A DNA stretch of 64,000 bases. Origin: Sphaerisporangium krabiense. GTDB taxonomy: Bacteria; Actinomycetota; Actinomycetes; Streptosporangiales; Streptosporangiaceae. The DNA lies in NCBI RefSeq assembly GCF_014200435.1, contig NZ_JACHBR010000001.1, positions 6,266,001 through 6,330,000 on the forward strand, in the 5' to 3' direction. The notes under the pieces were generated by a model, which worked only from the letters and a program-made list of their open reading frames with translations, was not told the origin of the DNA and made no database searches. A program made the translations under genes and the position numbers. This document shows, piece after piece, positions 52,791 through 60,504 of this stretch. Each line of letters starts with the position of its first letter. Positions within the stretch are counted from its first letter, which is position 1.

Positions 52791-53618
52791 TCAGACGGAC
52801 GTGGACTGGCCGAGGTGGGCGGTCGTGTCCAGGTCCTTGGCCACGGTGGCCAGCTTGGCCCTGATCGCGGCGATGGCGTCCTCGCCGAGTGCCAGCCGCA
52901 GGGGCGGCTCCGGCAGGTCGATCGCGGCGAGCACGGCGGCGGCGGCCTTGTCCGGGTCGCCGGGCTGCGTGCCGTCCGAGGCGGACAGCGTGGCGGCGGT
53001 CGCCCCCGCGGTGGCGGCGTAGTCGTCGAGCGGGGCGCTGCGCCGCAGGGCCGGCCCGGCGAAGCTCGTCCGGAACGCTCCGGGTTCGACGATGAGGACG
53101 TCGATCCCGAGCGGGCGGACCTCCTCGGCCAGTGCCTCGCTGGCCTGTTCGAGCGCGCCCTTGGCCGCGCAGTACGCGCCGGTGCCCGCGAAAGCCAGCA
53201 GTCCGCCCATGCTCGTGACCTGGACGATCGTGCCGCCCCGCCGCGCGCGCATCTGTGGCAGGACCAGTCGGGTCAGCCGCAGCGGCCCGTGGAACATCAC
53301 TTCCAGCGCGTCGCGGAACTCCTCCTCGCTCGTCTCCTCGACCGCGCCGACGATGCCGTACCCGGCGTTGTTGACCAGCACGTCCACCCGTCCCGCGGCC
53401 TCGACCGCACGCGCGCAGGCGGCGGCGTCGCGGACGTCCAGCTCGACGACGCTCACCCGGCCCGGATGCGCGGCCGCCAGCGCGGCCACGGTGTCAGGGC
53501 GGCGTACCGCCGCGACGACCACGTCCCCCGCCGCGAGCGCGGCGCGGGCGAACGAGTCCCCGAACCCGCTGTTCGCGCCCGTGATCAGCCAGCGGCGCGG
53601 CGCCGGATCGTTGCTCAC
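52791..53618 (-). CDS. Short-chain dehydrogenase/reductase
   Basis: A 275-residue SDR: cofactor motif LITGANSGFGDSFA, NNAGYG, and catalytic YCAAK with Ser near TSMGGLL. The classical-type pattern with GxxxGFG and the later PGAFRTSF fits an oxidoreductase of the NAD(P) type. GTG 53618 follows AAGGGATTCTCC; longer extensions lack support. It is divergent from the LuxR regulator at 53723 across only 104 bp. Substrate unknown. Confidence 0.88.
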   Translation of the reverse strand: MSNDPAPRRWLITGANSGFGDSFARAALAAGDVVVAAVRRPDTVAALAAAHPGRVSVVELDVRDAAACARAVEAAGRVDVLVNNAGYGIVGAVEETSEEEFRDALEVMFHGPLRLTRLVLPQMRARRGGTIVQVTSMGGLLAFAGTGAYCAAKGALEQASEALAEEVRPLGIDVLIVEPGAFRTSFAGPALRRSAPLDDYAATAGATAATLSASDGTQPGDPDKAAAAVLAAIDLPEPPLRLALGEDAIAAIRAKLATVAKDLDTTAHLGQSTSV

Positions 53619-53722
53619 CAGGAGAATCCCTTCGACGATGTGCGCCCCCGGGCGCGGATGCCCAGAGGCCGCCCCCACGATGCCCGGTGATCTTCGGCGC
53701 CGGTATGGCCCGAAGGTGGAAG

Positions 53723-54529
53723 ATGGGAGGCATGCCCGACGCGATCATCCGGTCCCCTCGGGGGCCCCGTCCGCTGCCCGACGGCGAGCCGATGTCGGCC
53801 GCGGACTACCGTCGCCTGGTCGGCGTCCTTGAGTCCGTGGACACCGCGGCCGACCTGCCGGAATTCCGCGAGCGGCTGCTGCTGGCGTTGCAGAGCTGGT
53901 TCGGGTACGCGGGGGTCGCCGTCCTGCACGGGGACACCTTGGCGGCGGCGATCGAGGAGGGCTGCGGCATCCTGGGCGGCTACGCTCCCGCGTTCCTCGC
54001 CGAGTACGCCGCCCGCTGGCGCGACCTGGACCCGTTCCGTACCGAACGGGCCTATCAGAGGCTTCTCGCCGAGGGCGTGGTCACCCTGGAGGAGCTGGAC
54101 CCGTCGGGGGACTACGCCGAACGGTTCCTGAGGCCGCACGGCATCACCGACAAGGCGGGCATGGTCGTGGACGGCGGGCCCGCGGGCGTGATCTACGTGG
54201 GCATCGCGATCCGCGACACCGCGCGCGTCCCGGCGCGCGACCTGGCGGTGCTGCGCGTGCTGCGGCGCCACCTCGCCCCCCTGGCGATCGACCGGCTCAC
54301 CCGGCACCGTGAGAGACTCGCCGCCCGCGCCGACTGGCGGCTGACACCCCGCGAGTGGGACGTCGCCGCGCTCGCCGCCCAGGGCCTGACCAACCAGCAG
54401 ATAGCCGCCCGCCTGTTCGTCGGCGTCGACACCGTCAAGAAGCACCTCACCCGCGTCCTCGCCGAAACCGGCTCCGCCACCCGCACCGAACTCGCCGCCC
54501 GCTGGCACCGCCAGCGACGCCCCCAGTAG
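53723..54529 (+). CDS. LuxR-family transcriptional regulator
   Basis: A 268-residue regulator with an N-terminal GAF-like sensor of about 190 residues (VLESVDTAADLPEFRERLLLALQSWFGYAGVAVLHGD, DPFRTERAYQRLLAEGVV) and C-terminal HTH (LTPREWDVAALAAQGLTNQQIAARLFVGVDTVKKHLTRVLAETG). There is no receiver. ATG 53723 follows GAAGGTGGAAG; the ATG at 53732 is possible too. Divergent from the SDR, which it may control. It converges with the ComB-like gene. Confidence 0.88.
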   Translation: MGGMPDAIIRSPRGPRPLPDGEPMSAADYRRLVGVLESVDTAADLPEFRERLLLALQSWFGYAGVAVLHGDTLAAAIEEGCGILGGYAPAFLAEYAARWRDLDPFRTERAYQRLLAEGVVTLEELDPSGDYAERFLRPHGITDKAGMVVDGGPAGVIYVGIAIRDTARVPARDLAVLRVLRRHLAPLAIDRLTRHRERLAARADWRLTPREWDVAALAAQGLTNQQIAARLFVGVDTVKKHLTRVLAETGSATRTELAARWHRQRRPQ

Positions 54530-54626
54530 TCCCTGTTCTCGTATAGCTACGGCGAACGGACATGTAGCGCTGTGTGGTGCTCCGGACCACGACTCTCGCA
54601 TGGCGCGGGTCGGACCTCACCAGCGA

Positions 54627-55328
54627 TCAGATCGGAGCCTCGTCGGTCGGCGAGGGGGCGGCGCAGGGGCGGAGGACCATGAGCGACTCCTCCAAGGCCG
54701 CCACCATGGCAAAGGGGAACCGGTCGAGTTCAAGACAGAGTGCGACGTCATCAGGATGGGCTCCTTGGCGCACACCCTCCGCCAACTCGGCGGCGGCGCG
54801 TGACTCGCCGGCGCGGCGAAGGAACTCGGATGCATCCGCCCCGGCCCCGGTGGCCCTCTGGGCGATGTATTGAGCGCACGCCAGATCTTCATCGGCGCGC
54901 CCGTCGTCGCCGGTGACCACGAACGTGACGCTGCCGCACTCGCGTGTCCGCAAGAGCCGAGCCGTTGCCTCCGCCACCACGAAACTGGCGCACAGCACAA
55001 GTGACGCCTCCTTGACGGCAAGGGCGCCGACCGTCCCTGCCGTGGTCTTCTGCACAACGGTCCGTCCGCCGAGGTCAACAGACCGCAGCAGGCCGGGCGA
55101 GTTGACGGCGTCGAACCCGGTCGCCGGCGGACCGTCCTTGAGCGCCACCCACTCCGGGTGGCGAGCCTTGAGCGCCCGGGCTTCGTCCAGCGACTCAGCG
55201 AGAACGATCTTTTCCGCTCCCTGGGCGAAGGCCCAGGCGGCCACTGTGAAGGCACGCATGACGTCGACCACGACCGCCGCGGATGGGGTTTCCACGAGCT
55301 CAGCGATGGCAAGAAAATGAGCGTCCAT
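54627..55328 (-). CDS. ComB-like 2-phosphosulfolactate phosphatase family protein
   Basis: A 233-residue member of the ComB family: [70 protein letters not shown], and [13 protein letters not shown]. True ComB removes phosphate in coenzyme M synthesis, which is absent from actinomycetes, so the substrate here is likely different. The ATG at 55328 gives a normal ComB N-terminus; ATG 55346 would add six residues. It converges with the LuxR gene. Confidence 0.78.
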   Translation of the reverse strand: MDAHFLAIAELVETPSAAVVVDVMRAFTVAAWAFAQGAEKIVLAESLDEARALKARHPEWVALKDGPPATGFDAVNSPGLLRSVDLGGRTVVQKTTAGTVGALAVKEASLVLCASFVVAEATARLLRTRECGSVTFVVTGDDGRADEDLACAQYIAQRATGAGADASEFLRRAGESRAAAELAEGVRQGAHPDDVALCLELDRFPFAMVAALEESLMVLRPCAAPSPTDEAPI

Positions 55329-55889
55329 CCGGTCATGATCGCGCATACCCGACCCGAAGCACCCGGACAGTGACACGCATGACATTGACGGTCTCGGGAT
55401 GCGGTGCCTCCGGCCGCCTGCGTCGAGAAAGCATGGCACAACGACACGCCTGCTCAATTGCCGCATGGGTCCGTTGCGTCGTGCTCTGCTCCGGAGATGA
55501 GCCGTCACATCCTCGGCCATGCCCGGCGTCCCGCCACCCCTCGCCTTGCTCCTTCGCGACTTCGACGTCAGTTCGGTTCGGCGGGTGACCAACCCGCCGG
55601 CTCGCCGAGTTCGAACCACACCACCGTCCCGCCCGTGTTTCTAGGCGAGTGTGCCCGAGGTTCGTACGACTCTTCGTATCGGCTCGTCGCCGTAGGCCAC
55701 ATGTTGGAGGTGCCGGCGCGAGATGCGTACCATCGCGGCGATGAGGTTCTCGGGCAGGCTTGAACCTGCTGGTAATGGGATGGCATGTGTATCCGGTCGG
55801 TGAATTACCGGTACGGCTGTCCTGACGCGTTACCGTCGGAGAGTCAGGGGCGACCGCCCCGACTTGGCTCGGGGGACCAGGAGGGCGAA
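55329..55889. other. Low-bias gap with a gene relic
   Basis: About 560 bp with weaker GC3 bias than the rest. The one recognisable item is the anti-sigma-like relic at 55568-55651. No complete gene is supported before the small-gene island begins. Confidence 0.4.
55568..55651 (-). pseudogene. C-terminal relic of an HATPase (anti-sigma-like) protein
   Basis: The reverse strand encodes [16 protein letters not shown] and a stop. GGTVVWFEL is the usual last strand of actinomycete SpoIIAB/RsbW-like ATP-binding proteins. The rest of such a protein is not found upstream in this frame. A short decayed relic is the simplest reading. Confidence 0.35.
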
Positions 55890-56117
55890 GTGCGCGAAAT
55901 GGTGTGGGTCGAGGTCTTGGCTTTCGTTGCCGTGAGCCTGCTGACGCTGCTGTCGTTCTGTCTGGTCACATTCGCAGGAGCAGCTGTTCGTGCGATGGCG
56001 AGCCTCTGGTCCTGGTCTCGGCTCCCGGACGGGTTCGAGAGCAGCGGTGTCGTTCCGGTGTCGCTGTTCGAACTCCGTCTCCGGCAATGGTGGAGGAGCG
56101 CCCTGGCACCTGGCTAG
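55890..56117 (+). CDS. Small one-helix membrane protein (island gene 1)
   Basis: A 75-residue protein with one hydrophobic helix (WVEVLAFVAVSLLTLLSFCLVTFAGAAV) and a polar end. GTG 55890 follows GGAGGGCGAA with ideal spacing; an internal ATG at 55899 is possible. The gene heads a tight set of three small genes with less extreme GC bias. No family is recognised. Similar small membrane genes occur in actinomycete integrative elements, which the neighbours weakly support. Confidence 0.6.
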   Translation: MREMVWVEVLAFVAVSLLTLLSFCLVTFAGAAVRAMASLWSWSRLPDGFESSGVVPVSLFELRLRQWWRSALAPG

Positions 56118-56151
56118 GAGAACGCTCCCCGCCTCGACCGGGGAGACCTGA

Positions 56152-56361
56152 ATGGTGGGTTTGCTTCGCCGAATACTGGCGGAGGTGGGACCGGCGGCCG
56201 CATGGGCCACCGTGTTCGGTGCGGCGATCGTCGCCGTGTTCACGCTGTACGTAGGGATCGCCATGGTGGCGGCCTTGCGCGCCACGGATGAGCGGCAGGC
56301 GAAGGTTCGGTACCGGATCTTCCGAGACCTGCTGTGGTTGTTCCGCAGGCAGGGGCGGTGA
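56152..56361 (+). CDS. Small one-helix membrane protein (island gene 2)
   Basis: A 69-residue protein with a helix (AAAWATVFGAAIVAVFTLYVGIAMVAAL) and a basic C-terminal tail ending LLWLFRRQGR. ATG 56152 has GGGGAG seven bases upstream. Its stop overlaps the next GTG (GTGA), so the two are coupled. Function unknown; it resembles spread-protein-like small membrane proteins in size and plan only. Confidence 0.62.
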   Translation: MVGLLRRILAEVGPAAAWATVFGAAIVAVFTLYVGIAMVAALRATDERQAKVRYRIFRDLLWLFRRQGR

Positions 56362-56594
56362 CGTCCGCTACCCGGCCGCCCCGCAAGGAGGCCGGCCGGC
56401 CGCCCGTCTGCCCGCCTGAAGTCGTGGTTCGAGTTCGTGAGCTGCGCGATCAGGGGCTCAGCCTCAAGGTGATCAGTGAGGTGCTGAACAGCGAGGGTGT
56501 GCCGACGCCCATGGGGCGGGCGCCGTGGGGGAAGTCCCACGTCGACCGGCTCCTGCACACCCAGCACGCCCGGCAGCCGGCTCACCTGGAGTGA
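56358..56594 (+). CDS. Recombinase-like HTH small protein (island gene 3)
   Basis: A 78-residue protein: GRPPVCPPEVVVRVRELRDQGLSLKVISEVLNSEGVPTPMGRAPWGKSHVDRLL. This is the pattern of the recombinase domain of large serine recombinases (the region following the catalytic domain), here alone. The catalytic Ser domain is missing. GTG 56358 overlaps the previous stop. It may be a small DNA-binding regulator or a recombinase relic; the clean coupling favours a real gene. Confidence 0.65.
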   Translation: MTSATRPPRKEAGRPPVCPPEVVVRVRELRDQGLSLKVISEVLNSEGVPTPMGRAPWGKSHVDRLLHTQHARQPAHLE

Positions 56595-56671
56595 CCAGTG
56601 CGCTCTGGGGCGCCGTGGACGACCTTGTCGAGCATGCGCACAGCCAACCATGATCGTTTTTGGGTGGATCG

Positions 56672-57724
56672 CTAGGGATTTCCGGTCGGGTGGCGGCCGG
56701 CGGCGCGGGCGAGGGCCGCTCGGGCGTCGGTGGAGAGGCGGTGGACGAGGTCGGCGGCGGGGAGCTCTTCGGTGAGGGAGTACGCCTGGCCGGCCCAGAG
56801 GTTGAGGAGGTCCGGGTCGCCGGACCTTCTGGCCGCCGCGCGCAGCGGAGCGGTCAGGTGGTGGATCTGCGGGTAGGCGGCCGGGGCGGCGGCGGAGTGG
56901 TCGCGCAGGAAGCGGTTGGCCAGGCCGCGGGCCCGCCTTCCGGTGAACGCGCGGGTGATCTCCGTCCGGTCGTAGGCGTCGAGCGCCGCGCGGTGGGCGG
57001 GGTTCGTCCCGGCCTCCGGGGTGCGCAGGAACGCGGTGCCGAGCTGGGCGGCCACCGCGCCCGCCGCCAGCGCCGCCGCGACCCCTTCGCCGTCCGCGAT
57101 GCCGCCCGAGGCGACCACGGGGAGAGGCGTGGCGCGCAGGACCAGCCGGAGCAGCGCCAGCAGGCCGAGGTCGCCGGCGTCGTCGCGGAAACCGCCGCGG
57201 TGACCGCCCGCCTCGATGCCCTGCGCCACCAGTCCGTCCGCCCCGGCGTCGGCCGCGGCGACGGCCTCCTCGGGCGTGGTCACCGTGACCAGCACGCACG
57301 TACCGGCGGCGCGGACCCGCGCGATGACCTCCCGCGAGGGCAGTCCGAAGGTGAACGACACCACGGGCACGCGCCGCGCGACGACGATCCCGAGCTTGTC
57401 CTCCCACCCGTCGTCGTCGTAGGCGGGCGCGCCGAGCGCGACGCCCGACCTGTCCGCCTCGGGGCGCAACCGGGCCGCGTACGCCTCGACCGCGGCACGG
57501 TCCGGCTCGCCCGTGGAGGGCACGAAGAGGTTGACGCCGAACGGCGCGTCGGTGCGCTCACGAACGAAGGCGATCTCGGCGTCGAGGTCGCCGGGCGCCC
57601 GGTACCCGGCGGCGAGAAAGCCGAGCCCGCCCGCGCCGGACACCGCGACCGCCAGTTCGGGCGTGGACGGCCCCCCGGCCAGCGGGGCCTGAACGATGGG
57701 ATGCCGCAACGCGCTCAACTCCAC
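56672..57724 (-). CDS. Nitronate monooxygenase
   Basis: A 350-residue FMN TIM-barrel enzyme that oxidises alkyl nitronates. Motifs: HPIVQAPLAGGPSTPELAVAVS, GFLAAGYRAPG, PFGVNLFVP, catalytic-type His in AQGIEAGGHRGGF, and FMN phosphate-binding VVASGGIADGEGVAAALAAGAVAAQLGTAFL. GTG 57724 is in the family register. Its 5' leader holds a near-exact 25-bp direct repeat. It shares a symmetric promoter region with the FAD hydroxylase. Both could detoxify or process an exogenous compound. Confidence 0.92.
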   Translation of the reverse strand: MELSALRHPIVQAPLAGGPSTPELAVAVSGAGGLGFLAAGYRAPGDLDAEIAFVRERTDAPFGVNLFVPSTGEPDRAAVEAYAARLRPEADRSGVALGAPAYDDDGWEDKLGIVVARRVPVVSFTFGLPSREVIARVRAAGTCVLVTVTTPEEAVAAADAGADGLVAQGIEAGGHRGGFRDDAGDLGLLALLRLVLRATPLPVVASGGIADGEGVAAALAAGAVAAQLGTAFLRTPEAGTNPAHRAALDAYDRTEITRAFTGRRARGLANRFLRDHSAAAPAAYPQIHHLTAPLRAAARRSGDPDLLNLWAGQAYSLTEELPAADLVHRLSTDARAALARAAGRHPTGNP

Positions 57725-57738
57725 CCGGCCACACTAGC

Positions 57739-57804
57739 GCCGCCCTTGGCGCCGGGACCTCGTCGCGCCGACCTCGTCTGCCGCCCTTGGCGTCGGGACC
57801 TCGT
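57739..57804. repeat. Two 25-bp direct repeats in the nitronate monooxygenase leader
   Basis: 57739-57763 and 57780-57804 match at 24 of 25 bases (GCCGCCCTTGGCG core), separated by 16 bp. The repeats lie inside the presumed 5' untranslated region of the minus-strand gene. Confidence 0.75.
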
Positions 57805-57842
57805 GGATCCGACGGGTCGCAGGGGCTCCTCGGTCTCCGTGT

Positions 57843-57860
57843 TGTCAATCTAGGTTGACA
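57843..57860. promoter_or_regulatory. 18-bp operator, copy 1
   Basis: TGTCAATCTAGGTTGACA is a palindrome except for one pair. It is 27 bp from the exact copy 2 and carries a -35 element for one direction and a -10 element for the other. Confidence 0.75.
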
Positions 57861-57875
57861 GTCGCCGTGTGTCAA
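57847..57875 (-). promoter_or_regulatory. Promoter for the nitronate monooxygenase gene
   Basis: On the minus strand TTGACA (57875-57870) and TAGATT (57852-57847) are separated by 17 bp. They are the mirror image of the plus-strand promoter and use the same two operators. Confidence 0.6.
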
Positions 57876-57883
57876 TCTAGATT
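57855..57883 (+). promoter_or_regulatory. Promoter for the FAD hydroxylase gene
   Basis: TTGACA (57855-57860), a 17-bp spacer and TAGATT (57878-57883) form a near-consensus vegetative promoter. Each box is inside one of the 18-bp operators. Start would be near 57890, about 50 nt before the ATG. Confidence 0.65.
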
Positions 57884-57887
57884 GACA
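57870..57887. promoter_or_regulatory. 18-bp operator, copy 2 (perfect palindrome)
   Basis: TGTCAATCTAGATTGACA is fully self-complementary. A bound dimer here and at copy 1 would cover both divergent promoters. TetR- or MarR-like repressors use such sites; the actual regulator is not identified. Confidence 0.78.
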
Positions 57888-57938
57888 GCCGTCGGCCGAC
57901 ACCTGCATGCACGTTCACCTGCGTGAGGAGGCCAATCC

Positions 57939-59444
57939 ATGGCAGAAGTCGTCATCGTGGGCGCTGGTCCCGTCGGGCTCATGCTCGCCTGCGAGCTGCG
58001 CTTGGCGGGCGTGCGCGCGCTCGTGCTGGAGCGCCGCGCCGAGATCGGCGACGCGCCGAAGGCCAACGGGCTCGGCGGTCAGATCGTCCGCGTGCTCGAC
58101 CACCGCGGCCTGCTGGAGCGGTTCGCCGCCGAGAGCGGCTACGCCGGGCCGGTGCCCGGCTTCCCGTTCGGCTCGGTTCCGCTGCGGCTCGCCACGCTCA
58201 CCGACACGGCGCTGCACGTCCTGCTGCTCCCGCAGCCCCGCCTGGAGCGCCTGCTCGACGCGCGGGCGCGCGAGCTGGGCGCCGAGATCCGGCGCGGCCA
58301 CGAGGTCGTCGCGCTGCGCCAGGACGCCACCGGCGTCACGCTGGAGGTGCTCGCGCCGGACGGTACCCGCCACACCGTGCCCGCCCGGTACGCCGTCGGC
58401 TGCGACGGCGGGCACAGCACCGTCCGCGAGCTGGCCGGGGTCGCCTTCCCGGGCACGACCGACACCGAGGTGCTGCGGATCGGGCACTTCACAGGGAACG
58501 TCACCACCGGCTTCTTCGACACTCCCGGCGCCGGCCCGCTGCGGCCGGGCTGGAACCGCACGCCGCGCGGCAGGGTGCTCGTCACCTCGCTCCAGCCGGG
58601 CGTCGACATCGTCGGCGTCCGCGAGGCCGCCGGGCCGCCCCGGGCGCGCGGCGCGCTGACCCTGGAGGAGTTCCGGGCGAGCGTCCGCAGGGTGCTCGGC
58701 GGCGAGTCCCCGCCGCTCGGCGAGCCGATCTGGCTGTCGGAGACGGTGAGCCAGGCGCGGCTGGCCGAGCGGTACCGGGCGGGGCGCGTGTTCCTGGCCG
58801 GTGACGCGGCGCACCTGTTCCCCGCGGGCGGGGCGGCGCTCAACGTCGGCATGACCGACGCCGTGAACCTCGGCTGGAAGCTGGCGGCCGTCCTGCGCGG
58901 CGCGCCGGAAAGCCTGCTGGACAGCTACCACTCCGAGCGCCACCCCGTCGGAGAACGCACCCTTCTGCAGACCCGCGCGCAGGCGGCCCTGGAGCACGCC
59001 GAGGGCGAGAACGGCGCCGCGCTGCGCGAGCTGCTCGCCGAGCTGTTCGCCTACGAGGCGCCGCTGCGCCATCTCGCGGGCGTGCTGGAGGGCTCGGACG
59101 TCCGCTACGACATGCCGGGCTCCGTGCCGGACCACCCGCTGCTCGGCCGGTTCGTCCCGGACTTCGCGCTGACCACGCCGGGGGAGGGCCCGGCCGGCGT
59201 CGCCGCGCTCATGCGCCCGGCCCGGGCCGTTCTGGTGGACCTGACCGGAGAGGCGGGGCTGCGTGAGGCCGCCGGCCCCTGGGAGGACCGCGTAACCGTC
59301 GTCGCCGCACGCGCGCCGGAGCCGCCCGCGCGGGCGCTGCTGGTCCGTCCCGACGGCCACGTGGCCTTCGCGCACTCCGGCCCGGTGGACGAGGCCGCGC
59401 GGTCGGGACTGCGGGCCGCGTTGGCGCACTGGTTCGGCCCCTGA
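57939..59444 (+). CDS. FAD-dependent aromatic hydroxylase (PgaE/MhpA-like)
   Basis: A 501-residue class A flavoprotein. FAD motifs: VVIVGAGPVGLMLACELRL (GxGxxG), GCDGGHSTVRELAGVAF (DG), and RVFLAGDAAHLFPAGGAALNVGMTDAVNLGWKLAAVL (GD). The C-terminal thioredoxin-like domain ends at HWFGP. Relatives hydroxylate polyketide angucyclines or phenols. ATG 57939 follows GAGGAGGCC. It is induced from the symmetric promoter. No polyketide genes are nearby, so xenobiotic or antibiotic inactivation is as likely. Confidence 0.9.
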   Translation: MAEVVIVGAGPVGLMLACELRLAGVRALVLERRAEIGDAPKANGLGGQIVRVLDHRGLLERFAAESGYAGPVPGFPFGSVPLRLATLTDTALHVLLLPQPRLERLLDARARELGAEIRRGHEVVALRQDATGVTLEVLAPDGTRHTVPARYAVGCDGGHSTVRELAGVAFPGTTDTEVLRIGHFTGNVTTGFFDTPGAGPLRPGWNRTPRGRVLVTSLQPGVDIVGVREAAGPPRARGALTLEEFRASVRRVLGGESPPLGEPIWLSETVSQARLAERYRAGRVFLAGDAAHLFPAGGAALNVGMTDAVNLGWKLAAVLRGAPESLLDSYHSERHPVGERTLLQTRAQAALEHAEGENGAALRELLAELFAYEAPLRHLAGVLEGSDVRYDMPGSVPDHPLLGRFVPDFALTTPGEGPAGVAALMRPARAVLVDLTGEAGLREAAGPWEDRVTVVAARAPEPPARALLVRPDGHVAFAHSGPVDEAARSGLRAALAHWFGP

Positions 59445-59464
59445 GACGCCGGTCGGCCGGCGTC
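59445..59464 (+). terminator. Hairpin terminator after the FAD hydroxylase gene
   Basis: GACGCCGG-TCGG-CCGGCGTC, perfect 8-bp arms and tetraloop, starts at the base after the stop codon. Confidence 0.7.
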
Positions 59465-59489
59465 CCGGTGTGAACAGCGTCTCGGCATG

Positions 59490-59558
59490 ACACCGCCGCC
59501 CGGGGCGCGTCCGGTGCCTTGGGCGGAGAGGGCGCCGGACGCGCACGGGCGGCGGTGT
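59490..59558. terminator. Very long hairpin between convergent genes
   Basis: Arms of about 28 nt (59490-59518 and 59531-59558) pair nearly throughout, with one bulge and one G·U/A·C position: ACACCGCCGCCCG with CGGGCGGCGGTGT, and GCGCGTCCGG with CCGGACGCGC. The loop is 12 nt. It could terminate both the hydroxylase and LPMO transcripts. Confidence 0.6.
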
Positions 59559-59600
59559 GGATCGGATGCGGTCAGAGGGCGACCGCTGGGGAGCGCGGCC

Positions 59601-60347
59601 TCAGACGCGGGCCCACAGGGCGGGCACGTTCGGCGGCTCCCAGCCCGGCAGGGCGGTGTGCGGCTGGAGGCACCGGTAGCTGGCGCCGTTGTAGGTGACG
59701 ACCGTGCCGGTCGTGTAAGCGGTGCCCGCGGTCCAGGCGCCGCCCGGGTTCGGCGTCACGGTGGGCGTGGGCGTGGGGGTGGGAGTCCGCGTGGGCGTCA
59801 CGGTGGGAGTGGGCGTGGGGGTCGGGTCGGGGCCGCCAGGGCCCACCTGCAGGTCGACGCAGCTGTAGAACGCCATCTCGGTGTCGGCGATGTTCCAGAT
59901 GGCCAGCAGCTTGATCCGGCCGGTCCTGCCTCCGAGGCTCACCGAGTGCGTCACGCTGGACGCGGGCTCCCTGCCGCCGCCGCTGAACACGGCGAGCCGC
60001 GTGTTGCCGACGTAGTACTCCCAGTCCCTGGTGGCGTGCGCGACGGGGAGGGTCCAGCGGAAGCTGACGGTGTCGCTGACGCTCGCCACGGGCCACGCCT
60101 TGCTGTCGTCGTCCAGCGGCGACCACCGGGAGTCACCGGCGCTGCAGTTGCGCTGCCCCTTGGGTCCTTCCACGCTCTGCGGTTCGTAGATGATGTCGCC
60201 GCAGTTGGAGACCTTGCGCTGGGCGCAGTTGGCCTGCCGGCTCGGCGGCGAGATGATGTAGCCGTGCGCCTCGGCCGGAGTGGCGACGAACACGACCGTC
60301 GAGGCGGCGATCACCATCGCCATGAGGTACGTGATGGCTCTTCGCAT
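59601..60347 (-). CDS. Lytic polysaccharide monooxygenase AA10 with CBM5/12
   Basis: A 248-residue secreted copper enzyme that cuts chitin or cellulose oxidatively. A signal peptide ends ATPAEA, so mature His1 (HGYIISPPSR) forms the histidine brace with His in PVAHATRDWEYYV. Cys pairs (NCAQRKVSNCGD) follow the family. A Pro-Thr linker (PTPTPT units) leads to a CBM5/12 chitin-binding domain (AWTAGTAYTTGTVVTYNGASYRCLQPHTALPGWEPP). ATG 60347 follows AAAGGAAG. A GGAAAGTTTC operator-like site is upstream. Chitin is favoured by the CBM, but cellulose is possible. Confidence 0.93.
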   Translation of the reverse strand: MRRAITYLMAMVIAASTVVFVATPAEAHGYIISPPSRQANCAQRKVSNCGDIIYEPQSVEGPKGQRNCSAGDSRWSPLDDDSKAWPVASVSDTVSFRWTLPVAHATRDWEYYVGNTRLAVFSGGGREPASSVTHSVSLGGRTGRIKLLAIWNIADTEMAFYSCVDLQVGPGGPDPTPTPTPTVTPTRTPTPTPTPTVTPNPGGAWTAGTAYTTGTVVTYNGASYRCLQPHTALPGWEPPNVPALWARV

Positions 60348-60381
60348 CTTCTGCTTCCTTTGCTGAGGGGTTAAGCTCAAT

Positions 60382-60401
60382 GTAAAGGAAAGTTTCTTAA
60401 C
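60382..60401. promoter_or_regulatory. Operator-like inverted repeat before the LPMO gene
   Basis: GTAAAGGAAAGTTTCTTAAC has a GGAAA...TTTC core with GT...AC ends. It is 35 bp before the start codon. Similar GGAAANTTTCC elements precede many actinomycete polysaccharide-degrading genes, in my recollection; a sugar-responsive repressor is suspected. Confidence 0.4.
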
Positions 60402-60504
60402 AGAGAAGGCTGTGACCGGCCCAGATTTGCGCTTCGGCGTGGTTCGGAGGTCGAGGCCGCCATGTCCTTAGCGCGCCCGCGCCGCGTCGCGGGCCTGGCG
60501 TGGA

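Noticed and set aside
55600-55630. A GTTCGAACC tRNA T-loop-like sequence
   Set aside because: No cloverleaf or acceptor stem can be drawn around it; it is better explained by the coding relic GGTVVWFEL.
57915-59546. A 543-codon minus-strand frame opposite the FAD hydroxylase
   Set aside because: Composition is Arg/Gly/Ala/His-rich and follows the third-position bias of the real gene on the other strand.
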